Assembly (NCBI GenBank): GCA_963580455.1
Contig: OY756972.1
Span: forward strand, 19,111,001 to 19,175,000
DNA length: 64,000 nucleotides
Direction of reading: 5' to 3'
Source: Euonymus europaeus
Lineage: Eukaryota; Streptophyta; Magnoliopsida; Celastrales; Celastraceae
A program made the position numbers and the translations under genes. The stretch's first letter is position 1, and each line of letters opens with the position of its first letter. The notes under the pieces are model-generated. The model was not told the DNA's origin. It made no database searches and was given only the letters and a program-made list of their open reading frames with translations. Of this stretch, positions 47,683-57,699 are shown in pieces.

Positions 47683-47981
47683 TACTCCCTCCGTCCCGTA
47701 AAGATAGTCATACTTTCTTTATTTATCTGTCCCAAATTATAGTATAGTTTCACTTTTTAGAATGTAGTTAATTAATTAATTTTCTAAAAGACCTCTAATT
47801 AATGTAATTCGTTATCTTAAAAAAAAATCATCTTCTATGAAGCTAAACAAAATATATTCATTAATTAAGGATATATTAGGAAGTATACAAGTAAACTTTA
47901 ATATTCTCATTGTATTAATTAAATTTTCTTAATATGCATGAAAAAATATGTAACATTATTTTTATGGGATGGAAGAAATAT
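47683..47981. mobile_element. Stowaway-like MITE
   Basis: The left end is TACTCCCTCCGTCCCGTAAA and the right end is its degenerate inverse (TTTTATGGGATGGAAGAAATA). AT-rich, about 300 bp. It lies only 12 bases from the preceding MITE. Confidence 0.7.
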
Positions 47982-48431
47982 TTATTTTTCACCTAATTTT
48001 TGTGTGATTTAAAATTATGCATAATCATTTTTTCTGTATTCTTATTGACGGCACAATTTATTAACATGCTAAAAAGGACCATAAAAAATTATCAAATCGA
48101 GATACTCTGTGGATAGTATCGAAAAAAAGACACATAAAAATGGGAAAAAAAAGAGTACATGCCACTTGTGTTACTTTGATGTCCACGTGTAATCCACGTA
48201 GGAACAACCTCCCCCATTTCGGTACATTTAATTAATTGCACATCTTGTCCTTTTTCACTCGAGCAAAACTGAAATGCAACGTTCCTTGCCAACTCATGAA
48301 TCTTGCTGTTAATTATCTGGCACAGGTGCAGTCACATGCTTAGCACGTGACCAGCCTCAAGAAAATCCACAACTTTGACAAGCTAGGGTTTAAGCTAAGA
48401 GGAAAAAAACCCATCTAGAAGAAGACCATAT
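47982..48431. other. Probable 5' flank of the interrupted FAF gene
   Basis: No ORF of note. CACGTG-like cores occur near 48,183 and 48,345. This is the presumed promoter and leader of the disrupted gene. Confidence 0.35.
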
Positions 48432-48703
48432 ATGGATTTCTTCAGTGGAGAAAGCTTTCAAGGTAAGGCCAAATCCATGGTTTCTTACGTTTGTGGAATG
48501 GTTTTGTGGGTATCAATGTTGAAATCTCCCATGCAAAACAAAAAAGCACCAACAACCCATCAAAATATTCTCCAAAATGTTGGTCTCAAAAGCCTAATTT
48601 ACTCCCCAAATCCAAGATACACGAACTCCCACCTCATCCATTCCTGCATGATGACGATGATCTCAACTCTATCACCACCACGGCCGCCGCCGCTCGTTCT
48701 CCG

Positions 48704-48877
48704 TGTAAGGACTATAAAGTAATTATACATGTGCCATAAGACTCTTCTAGATTAGAGTTATCCTAAGCCTTCGTGCTAGTATATATACTGATGTATCCTA
48801 GAGAGTTCTATTAAGTTGTAATCTCTTTACTCTAACTAATAGACTCTGTTTCTCCCAGTTTCTTGAAGTTTCTATCT
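48704..48877 (+). repeat. Left LTR (174 bp)
   Basis: Starts TGTAAGGACT, ends TTTCTATCT; identical to the right LTR. Unusual in that it ends CT and not CA. A TATATATACTG stretch at 48,781 may serve as the TATA region. Confidence 0.93.
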
Positions 48878-48901
48878 TGGTATCGAAGCCAGGGATCCGC
48901 C

Positions 48902-50785
48902 ATGGCTGACACCACAAAAGTTGCCGGTAACATTCTTGGTCCTTATAGTTCTTGCAAGCTGGATCATGAAAACTTTCTTCTTTGGAAAAGCATGATTCTC
49001 CCTGTTATTCGAGGGCACAAACTCGAAGGGTATCTCACTGGCGATCTCTCCTGTCCACCACAATTTCTTGCTACTGTTACTGAGTCATCACCTCCCATTC
49101 ACTCCATACAAACTCGAGCTAAATCTGGTATTTCCAAACCAAAAAAATTTTCTTCTGACTTTCACTTGTACTCCATTGCCAAGGAATCCCATCCAGCTGA
49201 ACCTGACAGTGTTCAAGCTGCTCTAGATTCTCCTCTTTGGAAGCTTGCCATGGAAGATGAATACCATGCTCTTCTGAAAAATCAGACTTGGAGTCTCGTA
49301 CCTCCTTCTCCCACCTATAATGTGGTTGGCAATAAGTGGGTTTTCAAAACTAAACTCAATGCCGATGGTAGTTTTCAAAGATGCAAAGCGCGTCTCGTCG
49401 CGAAGGGATTTCATCAAACTGCTGGCATTGACTATACTGAGACTTTTAGTCCAGTAGTCAAGGCTTCTACAATTCGTGTTATACTCACTATTGCTGTTTC
49501 TCGCAACTGGGAAGTTAAACAACTCGATATTAATAATGCATTTCTCAACGGGACTCTGGAGGAAACTGTATACATGCAACAGCCTGAAGGCTTTGTTGAT
49601 CCCAATCGACCTCATTATATTTGCAAGCTAAACAAAGCTCTTTATGGGCTTAAACAAGCCCCAAGGGCTTGGTATGATAAGCTCAAACATACACTGCTGC
49701 ACTGGGACTTTCAGAACTCTCAGAGTGATCCCTCACTTTTCTTCTTTGTGAAAGGTACTCAAATTATTTTGCTACTCATCTATGTAGATGACTTTATTGT
49801 GACAGGAAATGACCCACTTCTTTTAAAAGCTTTTGTTACACGTCTCAACAATATGTTTGCCTTAAAGGATTTGGGCTCTCTACATCATTTTCTTGGGATT
49901 GAGGTCCATCGTGATGACACTGGTATAGTTCTCACTCAAACACGTTATATTGAGAATTTATTATTGAAGTCTGGGCTGTCTCATCTCAAACCATGTCCAA
50001 CACCAGCCACGGTTGGGAAAGAGTTTGTATCTGGAGATTTTGTATCTGGCAGTAAGGATCTCATGAAAAATCCTATGTTGTATAGAAGCATCTTGGGAGC
50101 CTTACAATATTTAACTAATACAAGACCGGATATAGCCTACATTGTCAATAGTCTGAGCCAATTTTTACAAGAGCCAACAAATAGTCATTGGCAAGGAGTT
50201 AAACGCATTCTTCGGTATCTTCAAGGTACCAAGGACATGGGTCTGCATATTAAATATTGTGAGAATCTTTCTTTGACTGGTTTCTCTGATGCTAGCTGGG
50301 CTACCAACCCGGAACATCGAAGGTCCATAGGAGGTTATTGTGTGTTTCTTGGTGACACACTTGTCTCATGGTCATCAAAGAAACAACAGGTTGTATCGAG
50401 ATCCAGCACTGAGGCTGAATATCGAGCATTAGCGGATACTTCTTGTGAACTAACTATGATTCAAGAGCTGCTTCAAGAATTATCTTTTCCTCTATCCACT
50501 ATTCCAATCTTGTGGTGTGATAACTTGGGAGCTAGTGCTCTTGCCAGGAACCCAGTTTGCACTGCCAGAACTAAACACATTGAGCTCGATGTACATCTTG
50601 TGAGAAATCGTGTTCTGAACAAATTGCTTGATGTTCGATATGTACCATCTCATGATCAAATTGCAGACTGTCTCACCAAAGCTCTGTCTCCTTCCCGTTT
50701 CATCTTTTTAAGAGACAAACTAGGAGTGATTTGTAGAAGTTCTCCTCACTCTAGTTTGAGGGGGCCTGTAAGGACTATAAAGTAA
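48902..50785 (+). CDS. Copia fusion ORF: gag N-terminus joined to reverse transcriptase/RNase H
   Basis: The long frame opens at 48,863 inside the LTR; the natural start is the ATG at 48,902 (MADTTKVAGN), giving 627 residues. About 60-65 residues of gag (LDHENFLLWKSM, then HKLEGYLTGDL) lead at about 49,065-49,100 straight into the linker before RT (IQTRAKSGI). Zinc knuckle, protease and integrase are missing, yet the frame is kept. RVT_2 is whole, with KARLVAKGFHQ, LDINNAFLNG and YVDD, as is RNase H with FSDASWA, STEAEYRAL and WCDN. It ends 19 bases into the right LTR. Whether a protein is made or useful is unknown. Confidence 0.9.
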   Translation: MADTTKVAGNILGPYSSCKLDHENFLLWKSMILPVIRGHKLEGYLTGDLSCPPQFLATVTESSPPIHSIQTRAKSGISKPKKFSSDFHLYSIAKESHPAEPDSVQAALDSPLWKLAMEDEYHALLKNQTWSLVPPSPTYNVVGNKWVFKTKLNADGSFQRCKARLVAKGFHQTAGIDYTETFSPVVKASTIRVILTIAVSRNWEVKQLDINNAFLNGTLEETVYMQQPEGFVDPNRPHYICKLNKALYGLKQAPRAWYDKLKHTLLHWDFQNSQSDPSLFFFVKGTQIILLLIYVDDFIVTGNDPLLLKAFVTRLNNMFALKDLGSLHHFLGIEVHRDDTGIVLTQTRYIENLLLKSGLSHLKPCPTPATVGKEFVSGDFVSGSKDLMKNPMLYRSILGALQYLTNTRPDIAYIVNSLSQFLQEPTNSHWQGVKRILRYLQGTKDMGLHIKYCENLSLTGFSDASWATNPEHRRSIGGYCVFLGDTLVSWSSKKQQVVSRSSTEAEYRALADTSCELTMIQELLQELSFPLSTIPILWCDNLGASALARNPVCTARTKHIELDVHLVRNRVLNKLLDVRYVPSHDQIADCLTKALSPSRFIFLRDKLGVICRSSPHSSLRGPVRTIK

Positions 50786-50940
50786 TTATACATGTGCCAT
50801 AAGACTCTTCTAGATTAGAGTTATCCTAAGCCTTCGTGCTAGTATATATACTGATGTATCCTAGAGAGTTCTATTAAGTTGTAATCTCTTTACTCTAACT
50901 AATAGACTCTGTTTCTCCCAGTTTCTTGAAGTTTCTATCT
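50767..50940 (+). repeat. Right LTR (174 bp)
   Basis: Identical to the left LTR. The element ORF reads into it and stops at 50,783-50,785. Confidence 0.93.
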
Positions 50941-51498
50941 CTCCGAACATTGACTAGTTCTTCCTCAGAGTACGATGATGTGATTGGGGCAGAGAGTGGT
51001 GCGAATTACATGAACCAAAATGAAGAAGAAATGTTTGGAAAAATGCAAGAAAGTGAATTGAATTCTCACATAAAGCACAAACGATCTCATTGTGCGAAGA
51101 AAAGAGAACTACCTCCTCCCATGACCTCTTGGGTTTTAACTAGATATTATTGTGATGGAAGGCTGATTATCAAAGATGAAACTTTCGTTAATCAATACCA
51201 TCCTCGTCGCACGAACTTCGAAACCATCCGAGAGAATCGACGTTTAATCTTGAATCTCTTACCTCTCGAGGAGGAGCGAATTCGTGAAGAAGAACATTCA
51301 GAACAAGAACAAGAATATCATGTGGTGGAAAATATTGACATCATCTCTGCTTCTAATTCGAGGCCGAATGAATCGTTCTTGTGGAATGGATTTGAAAAGT
51401 GTGATCATCAAGATATGGGAAAATGTTTTATCAATAATTCTAAAGATTTCAGTAATTTTTATCTCAAAAATATTTTAATAGCGTGTGACATTCATTGA

Positions 51499-52320
51499 TC
51501 TAGAATGATAACATCATAATAAATGTTTATTGAAAATCGCACCCAATAAATAATTAATACATATTATTAAAATAATTTTGGATAAAAATCGTTCGTATCT
51601 TTATCGTTTTTTATGTTTTATATAATCAGATGCAGTTATGATTCAACATGTAAACAGGAATATTGTGACTTCGGTTTTGTGTTGACGTGCTGGGTTTTTG
51701 AAAAATTATTGAGAGAAGAAGTTTTAGCAGCAAATGCACATCTTTGTCTATTTATTATAATGTTAAATTATTGCGTCACGTAATGCGCGAGCAAAAAGAA
51801 AACTTAATTATTGCGTCACGCAATGCGTAAGCCAGTTCTGCTGTGCTGTTTTCACATATAATTAAAAAAATGGCTACTGGGACCTACTGAAGAAATATAG
51901 ACTCGTTGAAGCTTGAAAGAAAACGTTTTGGGCCTAAAAGAGTCCATGAACACTACTTGGCCCAACTGAATCTAACCCGCATTTTACACGAGGAGGAGCA
52001 ACCGAACTGTAGTCAACTACCTCGGTAATCGGATCCGGACCGCCACGTTTACATCAATCGGTTCGGGTTACAATAATAATAATAATATATATCTTTTTTG
52101 TTTTTCTTCTTCTTTTTTTCCCGGATAATTCGTTTATTACAATATTACTCATTAACGTGTCAAGTCAAGCTGTCGAATCTGGAAAAAATGGAAAACAGGA
52201 GAATATTTTATTTAAATAAAAGAAAATAAAAGAAGCAAGAAGGAATACTTGACACTTATCTTGTACTAGCCCATAATTGTATACGATTAAATATCAGCAT
52301 CGGACGCCATACATGCAGAG
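51499..52320. other. Intergenic DNA upstream of the F-box/kelch gene
   Basis: No gene recognised. Two near-copies of a TTAATTATTGCGTCACGYAATGCG segment lie at about 51,763-51,830. Confidence 0.4.
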
Positions 52321-53037
52321 ATCCCAGTTTGTGTTCGTCACTCCTCTCTTTCTCTCTCTGATTTGTGAGCACCTACCGGTACGTGTACTTTTCTTTTCAT
52401 GGAAGATCCAAACAGTGTTTATGTGAATTTTTTCGATCTTTGCTTCTGATTCTGCAGAATATCTGTGAATTCTATGTCAATTTGTCTATACATGATTGGA
52501 TTTAATTTGATGGGGATGGGGTCTATTTCGATTGAATTTGCTTTGTTTTGTGTTGCGGTCAAATGTGTGGTTATAAGTTGTGTATTTGTGGACTTGAAAC
52601 TCTGTTTTGTCTGCCTGATGACCGGTGACATTTTTTTGATAGCCTGATTTTGGTTGCTTCTCTGTGGACTGTTAAAGGTTTAGGTTTTACATCTGAGACT
52701 GGATATCGGTTTATCCCTTTAGTTGTTTAGTTGATGAAGTGTCGTAGCTTCTATTTTGCATTATAGTAATTTACCCTTGGTTGTTGAGATCACGAGTTTT
52801 AATGGTGGAAGGACGGGGTGTTGATTCTGAATTTTTTTTGTTCTTTCTCTTTGTCATTTTATAAATTGAATATTGTGAAGTTTGAGTTGAAAATCCCATC
52901 TCTACTCAGATCAATGATTGCCGCACGGGTTTGTTCTTCCTATGCCTTCTCACACTGGAGTCTTAGGTTGCTAGGGACATTTATGGGATATCTCTTGTTG
53001 GCTGGCTTATGCCAAACCCAACAAGTGGACCGATTAC

Positions 53038-53176
53038 GCTCTAGTACCACGTTGAAAATAAAAAAGCCTACTCTCATCAAAGATATTGTGTAAAATGCCC
53101 CTTAGACGGTAGGGACATGAGTTTTCTTAAAAACTCATATCACAGCTGTTATACAAGTGATGTGGGATATCTAACA
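53038..53176 (-). mobile_element. TRIM-like LTR remnant with primer-binding site
   Basis: On the minus strand the segment begins TGTTAGATATCCCACATCAC, the start typical of plant TRIM LTRs. About 127 bases later it runs into TGGTACTAGAGC, a one- to two-mismatch version of the tRNA-Met primer site. No second LTR is clear, so the copy is partial. It lies in the presumed 5' leader intron of the F-box gene, in opposite orientation. Confidence 0.6.
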
Positions 53177-53454
53177 ATTTGAGCATGAATATGGAACAAA
53201 TGATGTATTTAGTCTCGTTTCATGGCTTGGATGGAGCAGCAGTGGGTTAGTAGTTATTTTATTTGGATGCTTTCTCTCATTTTCTTCGATTCATTTTGGT
53301 CTGAATCATCCTATCAGATGTAATTGTTGATTTTCTAATTGTTTTAGTCAAGTTTCGCCTTGAATTGAAATACTGTAACTGAGATGGCATTTTATGTTGC
53401 AGTGATTGGAATAGTTCATTTTGATGTGAACTCTGGAAAATTCATAGTTTCTAA

Positions 53455-54882
53455 ATGGGAGCTCTTTTGAGTTTGGGTGGTCCCAAGTGTAAGACAAGTG
53501 AGTACAGCGAGTTCCCACAAAATGATGGCTGTAAGCGGCAAAAAATATTCTCAAACATTTTCGATGAGAGCCCAAGGTTGATTCCAAGTCTTCCTGATGA
53601 AATTTCAATTTTGATTCTTGCTAGACTACCAAGAATTTTCTATTTCAATCTTAGGTTGGTGTCTCAAAAATGGAAGGCAACTATTATGAACCCTGAGCTG
53701 TTTAAATTGAGAAAAGAACTTGGAAGTACAGAAGAATGGGTATATATATTGACCAAGAGTGAAGATGACAAACTTTTCTGGCATGCTTTGGATCCTTTGT
53801 CAAGAAAATGGCAGAGACTGCCGCAGTTGCCTAATATTTTATGTGAAGAAGAACCTAGCAAGGGTTTGTCTGGCCTTTGGAACATGATAGGACCAAGTAT
53901 AAAAATTGCTGATCTATTAAGGAGATTGCTTGGACGTAAAGATGCAATGGATGAAATGCCTTTTTGTGGCTCCGCCGTTGGTGTTGTCAATGGATGTATG
54001 TATTTGCTTGGTGGATTCTCTAGATCTTCGGCCATGAAATGTGTTTGGCGATTTGATCCTATTTCAAATGTATGGAGTGAAGCCAATCCCATGTCTGTTG
54101 GTAGGGCCTACTGTAAAACTGGGATTCTGAATAACAAGCTGTATGTTGTTGGAGGGGTCAGTAGGGGACATGGAGGACTGAGTCCTCTTCCGTCTGCTGA
54201 AGTTTATGACCCCTGCTCAGGTACATGGTCACAGGTTCCAAGCATGACGTTCTCTAAGGCTCATGCATTACCCACTCCCTTTTTGGTGGACATGCTAAAG
54301 CCTATTGCCACTGGGATGATTGCATACTCAGGAAGGTTGTGTGTGCCACAAAGTTTATACTCATGGCCCTTCTTTGTGGATGTGGGAGGGGAGATTTATG
54401 ATCCAGAAACTAATTCATGGAGTGAAATGCCACTTGGCATGGGAGAGGGGTGGCCTGCTCGACAGGCAGGTACAAAAGTGAGCGTTGTCATTGATGATGA
54501 ATTATATGCATTGGATCCTTCTAATTCTGTGGATAGCGGTAAGATCAAGGTATATGATCAACAAGAAGATGCTTGGAAAGTTGTTATAGGTAAGGTTCCA
54601 GTCTGTGATTTCTCAGATGCAGAATCTCCTTGTCTACTTGCCGCATTTCATGGAAAGCTTCATGTCATAGCAAAAAATGCCAGTCATCAGATTGAAGTAT
54701 TACAGGCTGATTTGCGTGATGATCTGGGTTCATCACCATCAAGCTCTACTTCTTCTTCACCTGGTTCATTAGAGGGACATCCTGACTTGCTGGCTGAATC
54801 CGACACAGTTGTTTGGAAGGTCATTGCGGCAAGGGATTTTGGTTCTGCTGAACTTGTTAGCTGTCAAGTTCTTGAAATATAA
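53455..54882 (+). CDS. F-box/kelch-repeat protein (At1g22040-like)
   Basis: A single coding exon of 475 residues. An F-box lies at about residues 44-85 (IPSLPDEISILILARLPR, then LVSQKWK) and would bind SKP1/ASK in an SCF ubiquitin ligase. Kelch motifs follow, e.g. GVVNGCMYLLGGF, NNKLYVVGG, EVYDPCSGTWSQVPSM and EIYDPETNSWSEMP, forming a propeller for substrate binding. A Ser-rich insert is near residues 425-442. The length equals that I recall for Arabidopsis At1g22040. A 5' leader intron of about 1,024 bp (52,379-53,402, CCG/GTACGT to TTGCAG) is inferred from splice consensus and a CT-rich leader at 52,330-52,370. The substrate is unknown. Confidence 0.93.
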   Translation: MGALLSLGGPKCKTSEYSEFPQNDGCKRQKIFSNIFDESPRLIPSLPDEISILILARLPRIFYFNLRLVSQKWKATIMNPELFKLRKELGSTEEWVYILTKSEDDKLFWHALDPLSRKWQRLPQLPNILCEEEPSKGLSGLWNMIGPSIKIADLLRRLLGRKDAMDEMPFCGSAVGVVNGCMYLLGGFSRSSAMKCVWRFDPISNVWSEANPMSVGRAYCKTGILNNKLYVVGGVSRGHGGLSPLPSAEVYDPCSGTWSQVPSMTFSKAHALPTPFLVDMLKPIATGMIAYSGRLCVPQSLYSWPFFVDVGGEIYDPETNSWSEMPLGMGEGWPARQAGTKVSVVIDDELYALDPSNSVDSGKIKVYDQQEDAWKVVIGKVPVCDFSDAESPCLLAAFHGKLHVIAKNASHQIEVLQADLRDDLGSSPSSSTSSSPGSLEGHPDLLAESDTVVWKVIAARDFGSAELVSCQVLEI

Positions 54883-57699
54883 GCTTTTGGAGCACTACAG
54901 AGGAGCATTGGTTTATCCTCATGTGTCTGTGCAAATGAGCTGTACGGTGCTAAGAATTTAGCATTCTGCCTACATCACTAAATGTCTTGATATGACTGCC
55001 TGATGAGGCATCAGAGTAAAGGATTATGCCAGAAGAATATCAATGAGTTCAATCTCTCTTTCTTTCTTCCTTCCTTCCTTCCTTTTTTTGGTGTATTCTT
55101 GGCTTGTTTTTATAACGACAGTCTATTTTCTTTCCAAGTATTTTCAATTTTCTTTTAAGTCAGTTATGCTCTCTGATTGTCATATAATTTTAGTAAATAT
55201 TTGTAATTATCACATTAAATTCAAATCAAATAAAGGACATTCTAGCTCATTCCATCCTTTTTTCCCTTTTTTTATATTTAATTTTGGTGATTTTGAAATT
55301 AATATAGCCTGGTGCTCAATTAGAGAAGAGAGCACACCTTCTCTCCAGTGTACCTTTGGTTGAAGATGGAGATCATGCAGTCCTTGATCCTAATCAAGTA
55401 TATCCAACTGCTACACTTCTAAAAGTCCAAAATGGTATGGCTTAACTTCCTCCATTTTCTTTCCTGTCCTTATCAGTAAACTTGTGATGAATGATTGCCT
55501 ATTTGCATGGTAAATGATTTCAATATATTATATGTCAACCTATTCTGGTTTAACCTTTGCAACAAGCACTAAATATTCCTATTCAATTGCTTGCTTACTG
55601 GGGCTACCAGAAAGGTCTCATGCATTCTTCTTTCTGTCTATTTGCCTCAAAGAAGTAAAAATTCACTTGCTTATTCACCATGGAACATTGTGGTTTTGGT
55701 TATTTAAGCAAGTTACACGGCCTTTAGGGTTTTTATTTTTATTTTAAATAGTTGCCTTTTCTTAGATGTAACTTTCAAATGTTGGTAGTGAAGTTGAAAT
55801 GGCATTGGAAAATGAAGGTGCGGTTGGTGATTACCAGAATTTTGATGTTGAAGGCGGCTATTTGGACTCTCTGCATCTTCATGAACTGACATTTAATAAA
55901 AAAATCGACGTATAACCTACACAAGAAACTACTTTTTTGTTCTTTGGTTTAATTATTTTCCCATTGATTATGACTGCCCATCTGTTCCTTTTGTTGTTGG
56001 GGAATTGGCGCGGTGAGGATGACTGCTGACCTTTCGAGTGTGACGCCATCAAACTCTCGAAGCTTGGGAGGAGAGTATTAGCACACAGTACATGACATGA
56101 ATACATAACGTTTTTGTCACCTGGTTCGTAGTTTCCAGTTTCCACCAGTTTCAGCTTGAATCAGTCAATAAGTTGCTGTAATTAAATTTATCTTTCAGAT
56201 GGCTCTTAGATGATTTTTTTTCCTTATTTTTTTGTTCTTTTGTGGTTGGTCTGCAATCTTTTTTATTCAAAGAACTACTTGGGGCTCAGCCACAGCCAGC
56301 AGGTATGGCTGCCATTTTGAAGCACAAAAGAAAGGATTACCAGGAAGGAACAAGTAAAATTAGATGCCTCAGACAGTATTGCAAATTGTATATTAATAAG
56401 ATGCTTCCTATTGTTTGTTACTATATCCAGTTTTAGTGTATTAGATTCTGATTCTCTTTGGCACTAATATGTAAGCATGTGAGACAAAGATTACCTTATT
56501 CGAATGAAAAATTGAAGAGAATTGTGCTTTTGTGTAAATGGGGAGAGGGAAGCATCATTCATGAAGAGGAATGTTGAGGGTATTTATCTCACATAATATG
56601 TGAAGAGATTGTTTTCGGGAATTGGTTTTCGAGAATTGGTTTGTTATGCAACAAGACCTTATTTCCATTTCTTGCCTGGTTTTCTCCTATCAGGCTATCA
56701 GTTTGTCAGCAAATAAACGCCGAGTACTTAAATAAACATGCGGTGATTTTTACAAAATAGAGAAATTGATTGGACATTTTAAGTGAGAAATGAAACTACG
56801 AATCGAGTCGAAGATAACAAAATCAATCCAACAACTCTAAATGGTAACAAATGACATGAAACAACAATTTTATTTCACTGACATTTATTGCATTATTTAG
56901 TGGAATATATATGTTTCAACCAGTATTTAATATAGATGGATTTTGTGAAGAGAATATCGTATTACAAGCAATTATAATAATAATAGATATTTTATAGCTC
57001 TAATTGACAACCTGAAACTCGATCTTCTCAAAGTTTCTGTGGGAGTTTGTAGCCCAAATTTCGTTTGAACCGACTCGAAAAGTTCGCGGTGAGACAAAAA
57101 TTAGTGAATTTTTTTTTTATGAAAAATTTGTGGGAGTCTTTGATGATAACGGAGGGATCGAGCCAATAGGCCCAAGACTATAGACTGTAATGTATTAGAA
57201 TTTCGGCTTATTTATTGTTGTCCAATCGTTACTCAAACTCTCTTTTATACCTATTTCTAAATATAGTATATTTTTCCCGTTCTATCCGTAATTTTTCCGT
57301 TTCAAGAGTTTTCCACATAAATCTATATGTTTATGATTTATTTTCTTGTTCAATCTGCTTCTTACAGTTTCCTAAAACAATAAAATTGATTATAATTTGC
57401 TACTCAAAGAATTTGATTTATTATATATAGAAAAATGAATTACAACGAGTACATAGGATACAAGGTTCATAATGTTAATATGTTATAGCCATCCTTATTT
57501 ACACAATAAACATCTGCTTCTAATCGGTATCCCATACCAAGCTTGTTACATCCTTGCAGCAGCTAAGTAGGCCTTCAATAACAGTTGCTGGATCAGACAT
57601 TCCAAGTTTTAAAAGAACTTGGATGTTACCTTTTTTTCATCTCAATATAGTGCAACCTCCTGTACATGGCAAAAATGGAACAGAGGCTCATTTAGGTAA
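54883..57699. other. Region between two convergent genes, with possible exon remnants
   Basis: The F-box 3' UTR begins at 54,883. Two segments look like old plus-strand exons. 55,308-55,434 lies between AG and GT and reads AQLEKRAHLLSSV then VYPTATLLKVQN. 55,766-55,915 contains EVEMALENEGAVGDYQNF but needs a one-base shift to join the first. A third piece around 56,270-56,340 reads QPQPAGMAAILKHKRK. I do not recognise the family; they may be debris. The rest (56,460-57,420) is AT-rich and empty. The last 280 bases are the presumed 3' UTR of the coiled-coil gene. Confidence 0.3.

Larger units (their letters stand above)
48704..50940 (+). mobile_element. Internally deleted Copia element with identical LTRs
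   Basis: The element is 2,237 bp. Its two LTRs (48,704-48,877 and 50,767-50,940, 174 bp each) show no difference. A perfect 5-bp duplication CTCCG flanks it (48,699-48,703 and 50,941-50,945). A tRNA-Met-type primer site TGGTATCGAAGCC adjoins the left LTR (48,878-48,890) and a GAGGGGGCC polypurine tract the right. Protease and integrase are absent, so insertion must have used enzymes of a related full element (inference). Identity of LTRs means insertion was very recent. Confidence 0.95.
48432..51498 (+). pseudogene. Second FAF-domain gene, disrupted by a Copia insertion
   Basis: The 3' part (50,946-51,498) encodes a FAF domain: KKRELPPPMTSWVLTRYY, CDGRLIIKDE, then ENRRLILNLLPLEEE. The domain is shorter than in the first FAF gene; the segment between the PPP motif and WVL is missing. 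Counting bases, removal of the element plus one 5-bp duplicate (2,242 bases) puts this frame in register with the frame opening at the ATG at 48,432, giving 274 residues. A second frame (48,491-48,739) is also open upstream, with an Asp-rich HDDDDLN stretch, but it would hit a TAG after the junction. So the N-terminal frame is uncertain. With the insert, no full-length FAF protein can be made. Confidence 0.82.
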
